NCBI GenBank assembly: GCA_964598725.1
Contig: CAZRCW010000001.1
Coordinates: 310,001-374,000, forward strand
Source: JAGOTP01 sp964598725
GTDB lineage: Bacteria > Patescibacteriota > Patescibacteriia > 2-12-FULL-60-25
Length of the DNA stretch: 64,000 nt
Direction: 5' to 3'
This document shows, piece after piece, positions 31,779 to 38,971 of the stretch (positions are counted from its first letter, which is position 1; each line of letters begins with the position of its first letter). A program made the translations under genes and the position numbers. The notes below the pieces were generated by a model that made no database searches, was not told where the DNA came from, and saw only the letters and a program-made list of their open reading frames with translations.

Positions 31779-33038
31779 TTACAAACGCACTTTCAACAAT
31801 TGTCCGCTATTTCCATCGTTCACGAAGGCGGTCTGACCATCGTTTGAAATACTGATCGAGCTAACGAGGGCGTTTGTGCCGATGTCGCCGACTGGCAGGA
31901 CCTGTCCGTTCGCGAGATCAAGCTTGTAGAGAGCGTCTGGACCGACGTCAAACAGTGAGCGTTGAAGGCCGGCGCCGGGCGTGATCTGCTTCGGTACACC
32001 ACAGATCACGGCGGTTGCGCTGGCCCAGGCGCACTTGTCGGCCCAGGTTTGAATGTTCATGCGACGACGATTGGCATTCACTTGATCACCTTCGGCACCA
32101 CTCAGCCAGAGAGTTGGAATATATCCTTCATTGCTATTCCAGACGCTGTAGAGCAGCTGCGAACCATCTGGTGACCAACTTGGAATGAAGCCGCGCCCTT
32201 CCACGACCAAACCTTTGAAGTTCTCATGGTTCTTTCCGATCAACAGAATTTGCTGACGGTTGGCGCCAAGCGCTTCACCAGTTTGCGAGAAGGCGACACT
32301 TTGATTGTTCGGTGACCAGCTCACCATGACCTTGTCTTGGTTATTGCCAAGTTCTTCGATAGGACGCGGATCAGAGCCATCGCTGTCAGCAACGATCAAA
32401 AAACGGTTGGTTGGGTTGTTCCCGACGCTCTTTGCTGCGATTTGGTCATCATCCGGTGAGAACTGAAGATCCTGCCAGATCTGAGGCACAGTCGTTTGCT
32501 TTTCGTTATCGAAATCGTAGATGATTTGGTTGCCATCCGGGAAGCCGAGAACGGCTTTCTCGCTCTTGTTGCCCCAAGTGACTTTCTGGACGTTCGGGAA
32601 AACGGTGTCGGACAGGGCGGATTTGGTTCCATCGTCCAAGATCGAGTAAAAACGTCCATCGGCAGGATCGTAGAAACGAACAGAATTCCCACCATTCTTG
32701 GAAGTGGCAACCGGGAGACGGACATTGTCGGCGAGGATGACGGTCCGTGGTCCATCAGGGAGAAGGGTGGTCCCCGGTAGCGTTGGGATCTCGCCGATTC
32801 CAACGTTCCCGACGTCTTGCGCACCGGGCAGAGAGCCAGGATTTTGACTGCCGATCGTACCCGGCGAGCCATCTTGTGCCCGAGGCAGTGAATTCCCGGT
32901 TCCAGGTGTTTGTCCGTTGTCTGCCGTTCCGTTCGGCGTCAGTGAGCGGAAGAACAAAAAGTACAACACCACCGCGATTCCAATAACCGCGACGATGAAG
33001 AGAACAACAAAGAGCAGCTTCTTACGACGTTCATCCAT
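31779..33038 (-). CDS. Membrane-anchored TolB-like beta-propeller protein
   Basis: 419 residues. A basic N-terminus and one membrane span (about residues 8-30) anchor the protein; residues 31-95 are Gly/Pro/Asn-rich linker; from about residue 100 come repeated WD40/TolB-like units, with phrases such as LQFSPDDDQIAAKS, VSWSPNNQSVAFSQ, PSWSPDGSQLLYSVW and SISNDGQTAFVND. It probably faces outward. A TATACT box with a TGC extension lies 10 bases before the ATG. First gene of a two-gene operon with the VirB2-like gene. Confidence 0.8.
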   Translation of the reverse strand: MDERRKKLLFVVLFIVAVIGIAVVLYFLFFRSLTPNGTADNGQTPGTGNSLPRAQDGSPGTIGSQNPGSLPGAQDVGNVGIGEIPTLPGTTLLPDGPRTVILADNVRLPVATSKNGGNSVRFYDPADGRFYSILDDGTKSALSDTVFPNVQKVTWGNKSEKAVLGFPDGNQIIYDFDNEKQTTVPQIWQDLQFSPDDDQIAAKSVGNNPTNRFLIVADSDGSDPRPIEELGNNQDKVMVSWSPNNQSVAFSQTGEALGANRQQILLIGKNHENFKGLVVEGRGFIPSWSPDGSQLLYSVWNSNEGYIPTLWLSGAEGDQVNANRRRMNIQTWADKCAWASATAVICGVPKQITPGAGLQRSLFDVGPDALYKLDLANGQVLPVGDIGTNALVSSISISNDGQTAFVNDGNSGQLLKVRL

Positions 33039-33048
33039 AGATACACGA

Positions 33049-33075
33049 AGTATAGCACGGAATGACGTGCTTCAA
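33049..33075 (-). promoter_or_regulatory. Promoter of the beta-propeller operon
   Basis: On the minus strand TTGAAG, 15-bp spacer, TGC-extended TATACT; the ATG is 10 bases beyond the -10 box. Confidence 0.6.
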
Positions 33076-33104
33076 TATGCTTCGAGGTGAATTGTTTTTT
33101 GTTT

Positions 33105-34460
33105 TTAGAAACTGGAGCTACGACCCGTCGAACGACGACCGCTGCTATAGCCTCCGCTGCTGCTGCCGGTGCTACGGCGACCATTTCCCCCGTAACGTGA
33201 AGAGCTTGGGCGGGAAGGGGAGGACGAGCGAGAAGACGAGCCGTAGGAACGTCCGGAGCTGCTTCCGCTACGACCGCCATACGAGCGCTGTGGGCGATCT
33301 TCCATTTCTGGCTCCATCAAGGCCATTGGAGGAAGTTCAGGCAGGGTTGGGAGCGGGCTCACAGGGAGCGGCAAACGAATCAAGCGCTCGATCATTTTGA
33401 TGTCGCGGAGCTGATCTGGAGTGGCGAACGAAATAGCGGTACCAATGGCGCCAGCACGACCGGTACGGCCAATGCGGTGGACGTAGTCTTCAGCCTGGTC
33501 TGGAAGATCGTAGTTGATAACGAGTTCGACGCCTTTCACGTCGATACCACGGGCAGCGATATCGGTTGCGATTAAGACGCGGTAGCTGCCGGTGCGGAAA
33601 CCTTGAAGGGCGGCCTGGCGCTGAGCCTGTGTGCGATCTGAGTGGATTTCAGCCGCGGTGTTGCCGAGGGCGCGCATGGCACGGGTGAGCTTGCGAGCGC
33701 CGTGCTTGGTGCGACAGAAGACAAGCGTTGAGCCACGACGTTCTTGAAGGATTTTAGAAATAAGACGCATCTTTTCTTCCTTGCGGACGATGTACGCTTC
33801 TTGGGTAATCGTGTCAGCCGTTGTCCCTTGGCGAGCGATCTCGACCTGGGTTGGCTGCTTCATGTACTTGCGAGCGATCTGAACGATATCCGCTGGCATG
33901 GTGGCCGAGAAGAGCATGGTCTGACGTTCCGAAGGGATGGATTCAAAAATGCGCTTGAGCTGAGGAGCGAAGCCCATATCAAGCATACGATCAGCTTCGT
34001 CGAGAACCAAGATTTTGAGGTCGTTCAAGCGAACGGAGCCTTGCGTCATGTGATCAATCAAGCGGCCTGGGGTCGCGATGATGACGTGCGGCGCATTGCG
34101 GAGTGCGTGCAGCTGGCCTCCCATCGGGACGCCACCGATCAATACGGCGGTACGGAGTCCAATCGAGGCACCAATCTTTTTAAGCGACTCGTCGACCTGG
34201 ATCGCGAGTTCACGGGTTGGGAGTAAAACGAGGCCGCGACCTTTGTGTTGAGCCAAGCGCTGAAGCATTGGTAAGCCGAAGGCTAAGGTCTTTCCCGTAC
34301 CCGTCTGCGCGATTCCGACGATGTCGTTACCTTCCATCGCAACCGGAATGGCCTGGCGCTGAATAGGGGTAGGTTCCTGCATCCCAAGCTTGCCGAGAAT
34401 CTCGAGCAACGCAGGGGCGATTCCAAGGCCATGGAATCCGGTAGATGAAGTAGTTGGCAT
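33105..34460 (-). CDS. DEAD-box RNA helicase (RhlE-like)
   Basis: 451 residues. Q motif (PTPIQRQAIP), Walker A AQTGTGKTLAF, PTRELAIQ, LVLDEADRMLDMGF (DEAD), SATMP, and helicase C motifs including TDIAARGIDVKGV and HRIGRTGRAG are all present. The last 65 residues are a Ser/Arg/Gly/Tyr-rich disordered tail, usual for RhlE-like enzymes and likely to bind RNA. Remodels rRNA or mRNA. The promoter TAGCCA-17-TACACT lies 9 bases before the ATG; no Shine-Dalgarno sequence. Confidence 0.93.
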   Translation of the reverse strand: MPTTSSTGFHGLGIAPALLEILGKLGMQEPTPIQRQAIPVAMEGNDIVGIAQTGTGKTLAFGLPMLQRLAQHKGRGLVLLPTRELAIQVDESLKKIGASIGLRTAVLIGGVPMGGQLHALRNAPHVIIATPGRLIDHMTQGSVRLNDLKILVLDEADRMLDMGFAPQLKRIFESIPSERQTMLFSATMPADIVQIARKYMKQPTQVEIARQGTTADTITQEAYIVRKEEKMRLISKILQERRGSTLVFCRTKHGARKLTRAMRALGNTAAEIHSDRTQAQRQAALQGFRTGSYRVLIATDIAARGIDVKGVELVINYDLPDQAEDYVHRIGRTGRAGAIGTAISFATPDQLRDIKMIERLIRLPLPVSPLPTLPELPPMALMEPEMEDRPQRSYGGRSGSSSGRSYGSSSRSSSPSRPSSSRYGGNGRRSTGSSSGGYSSGRRSTGRSSSF

Positions 34461-34468
34461 ACCGGCTG

Positions 34469-34497
34469 AGTGTACCTGTAATCGCTTATTTTGGCTA
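34469..34497 (-). promoter_or_regulatory. Promoter of the helicase gene
   Basis: On the minus strand TAGCCA, 17-bp spacer, TACACT, ending 8 bases before the ATG. Confidence 0.6.
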
Positions 34498-34536
34498 ATT
34501 TTAGGCTTGGTTATGAGATTTTGGATGAATCAAGGC

Positions 34537-35100
34537 TTATTTGGCGGGTTTTGACTCAGAATTTGGCTCATCCGGGATGAATTTCAACGCGGCCCCGTTC
34601 ATACAGTAACGAAGTCCAGTGGGCACCGGTCCATCGTTGAAAACATGGCCAAGATGCCCTCCGCACTTTGAACGAACCTCCGTTCGGTCCATGAAGAGAC
34701 TGGAGTCAGTGCTTGTGACGACTGCGTCGGCGTTGATCGGGGCCCAAAAACTTGGCCAGCCGGTCCCGGAATCGAACTTCTGCTCCGATCGAAAGACCGG
34801 TTCCCCACAATCAGCGGTCACGAAGGTCCCAGGACGATGTTCATCGAGCAGAGGGCTTGTGAACGGTGTTTCGGTTCCAGCTTCGCGAAGGATGTGATAT
34901 TGCTCCGGTGTAAGAACCTTTTTCCAGTCCTCCTCGCTATAGCTCGCATAAGCGAGTGACGGCTGAGTAAGGGAGTTCTCAGGAGTGGCTCTCTCAGCTT
35001 GTTTTTCTATTTGATTGTGATGAATGTCGATGCCAATACTGACAACGATGAACAATGTCACTAAAGCAGCAATCCCGGTGTAACGGGTAAGGGGTTTCAT
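34537..35100 (-). CDS. msrB: Peptide-methionine (R)-S-oxide reductase, membrane-anchored
   Basis: 187 residues. Residues 10-28 form an N-terminal signal anchor, so the domain faces outward. The MsrB domain starts near residue 57 (EEDWKKVLTPEQYHILRE) and contains FDSGTGWPSFWAPI, GGHLGHVFNDG and the catalytic cysteine in RYCMNGAAL. In the two positions where zinc-type MsrB proteins have CxxC pairs only the second cysteine remains (TADCGEP, RSKCGGH), so the usual zinc site is incomplete. Reduces methionine sulfoxide in surface proteins; the electron donor might be the DipZ-like protein encoded nearby. Confidence 0.92.
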   Translation of the reverse strand: MKPLTRYTGIAALVTLFIVVSIGIDIHHNQIEKQAERATPENSLTQPSLAYASYSEEDWKKVLTPEQYHILREAGTETPFTSPLLDEHRPGTFVTADCGEPVFRSEQKFDSGTGWPSFWAPINADAVVTSTDSSLFMDRTEVRSKCGGHLGHVFNDGPVPTGLRYCMNGAALKFIPDEPNSESKPAK

Positions 35101-35145
35101 GAGGTAAGTATAGTCTTTTTACAGCAGAAATAATAATAGGAACCA

Positions 35146-35171
35146 CGCTGCCAAGTGAGTACTTGCCAGCG
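35146..35171 (-). terminator. Hairpin after the attenuator-controlled cassette gene
   Basis: 11-bp stem with one mismatch (cgctgccaagt against acttgccagcg on the plus strand), 4-base loop, 25 bases beyond the stop; followed on the minus strand by a moderately T-rich stretch. Confidence 0.55.
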
Positions 35172-35196
35172 CGGTAGTTAAGAGTTGGTGACCGAG

Positions 35197-35622
35197 TTAC
35201 CGGCCGATCATCGGGTCCGATTCGCGCTCGCCAGCCATCTGGAGGATGGCGGGAACGCGGTGGCTCCAGATGCTGAGGGCGATCAGCTCGTTGTCGGTTG
35301 CCCGTTGCGGCAACTCGTCGATAGTCGTGTGCGTCAGCACGATTTCGGCCAGGCGGCCGTTGAAGCTCAGGCTGTGACGCTCGATCGTGGCACAAGCGAT
35401 CCGGACGCCCTCCACCGAACAGACGGTGACGGCGAGGAAGTGCTCATCACCCGTGTCGACGAGAGCGTCGCGCAGCTGGAGAAGGTGCTCACCGCCGCCC
35501 TCATCAATCAGGCGATACTCAAACTGAGCGATGAGCGGTGTCCAACCAGAAGTGTCGTTCGCTGCGTGCCGCAGCCGGAGGAACTGGAGATAGGCGATGG
35601 CGCCGGGCGAGCCCTTCTTCAT
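35197..35622 (-). CDS. Hypothetical protein under attenuator control (accessory cassette)
   Basis: Not recognised. 141-residue soluble protein with an apparent alpha/beta fold: RLRHAANDTSGWTPLIAQFE, then LLQLRDALVDTGDEHFLAV, CSVEGVRIACATIERHS and a helical C-terminal part. No signal peptide. Third codon positions are G/C-rich (CTC, GAG, GCG), unlike the flanking msrB and tmk. A weak Shine-Dalgarno AAGGA lies 11 bases before the ATG. The 155 bases upstream hold a promoter, a 17-codon leader ORF and a terminator/antiterminator pair. Function unknown. Confidence 0.65.
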   Translation of the reverse strand: MKKGSPGAIAYLQFLRLRHAANDTSGWTPLIAQFEYRLIDEGGGEHLLQLRDALVDTGDEHFLAVTVCSVEGVRIACATIERHSLSFNGRLAEIVLTHTTIDELPQRATDNELIALSIWSHRVPAILQMAGERESDPMIGR

Positions 35623-35652
35623 GATGTTTGTTGTCCTTCGTGTGGTGTCAAA

Positions 35653-35686
35653 AACAAAACCCCCTCTGATGAGAGGGGGTTTTGTT
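35653..35686 (-). terminator. Leader terminator of the cassette gene (attenuator)
   Basis: Perfect 15-bp stem (aacaaaaccccctct as left arm on the plus strand) with a GATG loop, followed on the minus strand by TTTTT. It lies between the leader ORF and the gene at 35622. Positions 35660-35675 can alternatively pair over 16 bases with 35718-35733. Confidence 0.8.
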
Positions 35687-35717
35687 CATCAACAAGGATG
35701 ACGATCAACAAAGTCCG

Positions 35718-35733
35718 CTCTCATCAGAGAGGG
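35718..35733 (-). promoter_or_regulatory. Antiterminator arm
   Basis: Minus-strand CCCTCTCTGATGAGAG is complementary over 16 bases (one G-U) to the 5' arm, loop and part of the 3' arm of the leader terminator. It overlaps the last codons and stop of the leader ORF. Confidence 0.6.
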
Positions 35734-35777
35734 CGAATACGATGCTGTGCGGCACCGAACAGGTTGAGCGACTTCAT
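35724..35777 (-). CDS. 17-codon leader ORF (candidate leader peptide)
   Basis: Encodes MKSLNLFGAAQHRIRPL and ends CTC-TGA inside the antiterminator arm. A promoter -10 region ends only 6 bases before the ATG, so it would be translated as a leaderless message. A ribosome reaching the stop would cover the antiterminator arm and favour the terminator; a stalled or absent ribosome would favour read-through. No strongly repeated amino acid is present that would name a signal. Confidence 0.45.
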   Translation of the reverse strand: MKSLNLFGAAQHRIRPL

Positions 35778-35783
35778 GGATAT

Positions 35784-35812
35784 ATCATTCCATGCTCCAA
35801 ATCGAGCGTCAA
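35784..35812 (-). promoter_or_regulatory. Promoter of the attenuated cassette
   Basis: Minus-strand TTGACG, 17-bp spacer, AATGAT, just beyond the tmk stop codon. The predicted start coincides with the leader ORF ATG. Confidence 0.6.
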
Positions 35813-35818
35813 GTGTTT

Positions 35819-36454
35819 TTAATTTGTTATAAAGGGCAGAGCCGTTTCAAGTACACGGGCAAACACTTCATCTTGTGTCCCTTGTCCATCCACGCGCTTC
35901 CAACGGCTCTTTAGCATTTCGTGATCGGCGAGGGCGCGATAGCCTTCCACACATGAACGGAAGAACTCGATCGGCATGGTTTCGAATTTATCGCCACGCG
36001 CATCGAAGGTGCGCTTTAAACCGATCTCAGGATCGAGATCCATCTCGATAATCGCGTCAGGTAAGATGTCTTTTACGGATGTCTTATTCACCTCTAGAAT
36101 GGTTTCGAATCCAAGTCCACGGCCGAACCCCTGCCAGGCGATGCTTGTGCAGAAGCTGCGATCAGAAACGACGATGCCGCCTCTAGCGAGCACGGGGAGC
36201 ACGACGACACGGAGCGATTGAGCGCGTGCTGCCGCATAGAGATACGCTTCACACATCGGCTCCATCGGTTCATTAAAAGGGGTAGCTTGAACGAGGGTCC
36301 GGATCGCCTCGGCGATTTCGCTCCCACCTGGTTCACGCGTCCAGATCACTTCTTTGTCTGGAAAACGTTGCTTCAACTCTTCAACCAGACGTTTGGATTG
36401 GGTAGTTTTCCCTGTTCCGACGACGCCTTCAAAAACAAGATAGCGACCAGTCAT
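35819..36454 (-). CDS. tmk: Thymidylate kinase
   Basis: Phosphorylates dTMP to dTDP. 211 residues. P-loop FEGVVGTGKTTQ (residues 8-19), REPGGSEIAEAIR, the DR motif in VVSDRSFCTSIAWQG (normally DRY; here DRS), and a LID region. The Gly-Val-Val in the P-loop replaces the more usual Gly-x-Asp. It starts 35 bases after the DipZ-like gene on the same strand and may be cotranscribed. No terminator separates its stop from the promoter of the cassette downstream. Confidence 0.93.
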   Translation of the reverse strand: MTGRYLVFEGVVGTGKTTQSKRLVEELKQRFPDKEVIWTREPGGSEIAEAIRTLVQATPFNEPMEPMCEAYLYAAARAQSLRVVVLPVLARGGIVVSDRSFCTSIAWQGFGRGLGFETILEVNKTSVKDILPDAIIEMDLDPEIGLKRTFDARGDKFETMPIEFFRSCVEGYRALADHEMLKSRWKRVDGQGTQDEVFARVLETALPFITN

Positions 36455-36489
36455 ATGGTCGCTATCGTGGCAGCTTCGTTTACGCTCGT

Positions 36490-38223
36490 CTAGCCGAAAG
36501 TGAAGGTATAGGCTTTGAGACCGGTGGCGGCGGCCTTCAATTCAAGGAGGTGAGCATTCCCACCTTGATTCTTCAATAGATGGTAGAGACGTTCTTCTTT
36601 AATGAGGAGATAGCTTTTTCCTTGTTCGAATTGAACGTCATCTCCAGCGATGTCTGTGGTGAGGGGGAGGCCATCGCGCAAGATCTCGACTTTGAGAGAG
36701 TTGTTAGCACTCGCGACGAAGTACACGTTCTCAGCTGTGTAGCGATAGCTGATCTGCGCACCGGCCTGTCGGGCTTCCGTGAACTCATGTTCAAAGTTCC
36801 AGGTTCCACCGAGATACAGGGTATCTTCTTGTAGCTTCGTTGGAAGCTTTAGTGTTTGCTCGCCTGGCTGGCCACTCCGACCATTTGCCAATGTTTGATT
36901 CCGATCGGAGCCGAAATATGTTTCAGGGCTTTGGCCACGCGTCGGCGCGACGACGTTTTCTGGTTGAACGGTTCCACTCGGTACTTGGCTCACGGATTGG
37001 TTGTCGTGGGCCATCTTTTCACGGAGCAACTCTTGGATCTTTTCTTCGGTTTCCGCGTAGCCGCCTTCGCCGATGTGATCGTAAACGACTTTTCCGTTGA
37101 TATCGATCAAGTACTTGCGGGGCCAGTAATTGTTGGTATAAGCGTTCCAAGTACCGTAATCATTGTCTAAGACGATTGGGAATTTGATGCCGTACTTTTG
37201 CATCGCTTGCTTCACGTTGTCCAAGTTCTTTTCGAAAGCGAACTCAGGCGTATGGATCCCAACGATCTCGAGACCTTGAGCTTGGTATTTGTCGTACCAA
37301 GCGTTGAGGTAGGGGAACGTGCGGATACAATTGATACAGCTGTAGGTCATGAAGTCGACCAAGATAACCTTCTTTCCCACGAGTTCACCGAGTGTAACGC
37401 TTGAGGTATTCACGAAGCCGGATGGATTGGCGATTTCTCGATACTGCGGGAACGTGTTCTCAGCCCCTTTGGTTGTGTCCATCGGCAGCATCTCATTGGT
37501 TTTATCGGTTGACTGAAGGATCGATTGTTCGACGTTCGTGATGTTGAATCCACTTGCGAGCAGGGCAGCCTGAACACGTTTATCAGCGCCGGTCAGGATG
37601 AAGATCCCAACCAGTATAAATAGAATCCCAAGACCGCGCTTAAACCAGCCATTTGGATTCGCTGCCCAGCGGGCTTTTTGAATAAAGCGCTGTCCAAGCA
37701 AGCTGATCAATAAAAGGACGAGCGCGAGTCCAAGCGCATAGGCGATCAAATAAGCGATCCCGGCCGCAAAGCTTTTTGGAAGAACGGTCGCTAAGATCAA
37801 GAAGTAGGTTGGAGAGCAGCTGGAAAATACGGGACCGAGCGATAAGCCGATCAAGATATCACCGAGCGTTGTTTTCTTATCACGTGAAGTTTCAAGCAAT
37901 TTCTCTGAACGATTCCCTAAACCGAGTTTAACGTTGATTGCATCCCAGGCGCGTGGGAATAAGCTGATCAAGCCAAAGATGACCAAGATGCCGCCAGAGA
38001 TTCCGCTCCAGACCTGTTGCGGTACGTTAATGAAGGCGGTGCTGAATTTCAGGAGGAGGGTGAAGGCGACGATCGCAACCGCTAACGAACCAACGATCAC
38101 GTAAGGATTGCGTTTTTTCCCGCCTTGGACTGAACCACCGATAATGATCGGTAGAACGGGTAAGATGCATGGGGCGAGAACGGTCAATGCACCGGATAAG
38201 AACGAAACGAGAAGAAGTAGCAT
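36490..38223 (-). CDS. DipZ-like fusion: CcdA domain, thioredoxin-like domain, C-terminal beta domain
   Basis: 577 residues. About 1-215 form a CcdA/DsbD-type electron-transfer membrane domain with six or so segments. A periplasmic-type TlpA/AhpC-like domain follows, with the redox pair C296-I-N-C299 in MTYSCINCIRTFPYLN and the GTWNAYTNNYWPRKYLID block. The last 150 residues resemble the sugar-binding-like module of mycobacterial DipZ. It carries reducing power across the membrane to outward-facing thiols. First of a likely pair with tmk; transcribed from a TATACT-containing promoter next to a long palindrome. Confidence 0.9.
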   Translation of the reverse strand: MLLLLVSFLSGALTVLAPCILPVLPIIIGGSVQGGKKRNPYVIVGSLAVAIVAFTLLLKFSTAFINVPQQVWSGISGGILVIFGLISLFPRAWDAINVKLGLGNRSEKLLETSRDKKTTLGDILIGLSLGPVFSSCSPTYFLILATVLPKSFAAGIAYLIAYALGLALVLLLISLLGQRFIQKARWAANPNGWFKRGLGILFILVGIFILTGADKRVQAALLASGFNITNVEQSILQSTDKTNEMLPMDTTKGAENTFPQYREIANPSGFVNTSSVTLGELVGKKVILVDFMTYSCINCIRTFPYLNAWYDKYQAQGLEIVGIHTPEFAFEKNLDNVKQAMQKYGIKFPIVLDNDYGTWNAYTNNYWPRKYLIDINGKVVYDHIGEGGYAETEEKIQELLREKMAHDNQSVSQVPSGTVQPENVVAPTRGQSPETYFGSDRNQTLANGRSGQPGEQTLKLPTKLQEDTLYLGGTWNFEHEFTEARQAGAQISYRYTAENVYFVASANNSLKVEILRDGLPLTTDIAGDDVQFEQGKSYLLIKEERLYHLLKNQGGNAHLLELKAAATGLKAYTFTFG

Positions 38224-38266
38224 AGATGGATGGCTAAAGGATTACGTTCAGTATAGACAATCAAAA

Positions 38267-38296
38267 ATCGAATGTAAAGTCTACTTTACATTCGAT
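38267..38296 (-). terminator. 14-bp palindrome between the XRE operon and the DipZ-like gene
   Basis: Arms ATCGAATGTAAAGT and ACTTTACATTCGAT with a 2-base centre. On the minus strand it is followed by TTTTTGATTG and lies 18 bases beyond the stop of the XRE-partner gene, so it can end that operon. It also overlaps the -35 region of the DipZ-like gene and its half-site recurs near the XRE promoter, so it may equally be an operator. Confidence 0.6.
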
Positions 38297-38314
38297 TCAG
38301 CCACGCACATCGAT

Positions 38315-38686
38315 TTAATTCATCTGCTCCTGATAGATACGAGCGATCAGTTTAGTGATGACCATGGCACAGAGCGCGATCAACAACCAAGAATCAAGCC
38401 GATGCTGAAGTGTTTGAGTGATAATACCCACCACCAGAACGCCGGTACCGATCAGAAAACTGATTCTGCCAGCGGTTTGTCGATGCTGGAGCTCGCGTTC
38501 ATCGCCGGCTCGTTCTTTCCACACGATACCTGCTAGCAATAAGAAGACTATAATGAAGCCGAGCAGCAGTAAGCTCATGAACATTGTCGGCATCCACAGT
38601 CGCTGAAGAGGATTGAGGAAGGCGACTGTTAGGACGAGCAGGACAATGGATAAAACAACTTCAGAACGAAAAGGATTATTTTTCAT
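38315..38686 (-). CDS. Small four-span membrane protein, partner of the XRE regulator
   Basis: 123 residues with four hydrophobic segments (for example SEVVLSIVLLVLTVAFL and FMSLLLLGFIIVFLLLAGIV) and a short conserved-looking cytosolic loop WKERAGDERELQHR between the second and third. Small XRE regulators of this type are often paired with such four-span proteins. The ATG at 38686 overlaps the end of the regulator gene by 11 bases, implying coupling; an ATG 18 bases upstream is possible. Function unknown. Confidence 0.75.
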   Translation of the reverse strand: MKNNPFRSEVVLSIVLLVLTVAFLNPLQRLWMPTMFMSLLLLGFIIVFLLLAGIVWKERAGDERELQHRQTAGRISFLIGTGVLVVGIITQTLQHRLDSWLLIALCAMVITKLIARIYQEQMN

Positions 38687-38888
38687 ACGTGAGGAAAAAG
38701 ACATCTTCCACAGATTTCTTAAAGAAGCCTGCGATTTTCATAGCGAGCGAAACGGAGGGGGTATAATTTCCTTTTTCAATCGCAATCACGGTTTGGCGAC
38801 TTACGTGTAGCGCATCAGCCAGTGCTTGTTGAGTCACATCCGCTTGTTGGCGAAGCGAGGCAACGCGATTATGCGTAATCTCAGGCAT
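38676..38888 (-). CDS. XRE-family transcriptional regulator (YozG-like)
   Basis: 70 residues made of a single helix-turn-helix domain: VASLRQQADVTQQALADALH, then VSRQTVIAIEKGNYTPS, then SLAMKIAGFFKKSVEDVFF. No sensory domain. It overlaps the gene for a four-span membrane protein, which may be its partner. A TTGACA-17-GATAGA promoter ends 3 bases before the ATG. A CTTTACAT half-site like that in the downstream palindrome lies just upstream of the -35 box, consistent with autoregulation. Confidence 0.88.
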   Translation of the reverse strand: MPEITHNRVASLRQQADVTQQALADALHVSRQTVIAIEKGNYTPSVSLAMKIAGFFKKSVEDVFFLTYEK

Positions 38889-38891
38889 GGG

Positions 38892-38920
38892 TCTATCTCA
38901 ACACGAAAGGTGAGTGTCAA
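38892..38920 (-). promoter_or_regulatory. Promoter of the XRE operon
   Basis: Minus-strand TTGACA, 17-bp spacer, GATAGA, 3 bases before the ATG (leaderless). CTTTACAT at 38926-38933 flanks it. Confidence 0.6.
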
Positions 38921-38971
38921 GCAAGCTTTACATAGAGAGTGAGACGAGGTCTGGTATACTGAGAAGACTGT

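Noticed and set aside
35623..35651. TTGACA just after the leader terminator as a second promoter of the cassette gene
   Set aside because: The only -10 at proper spacing is AACATC directly against the ATG, a poor match.
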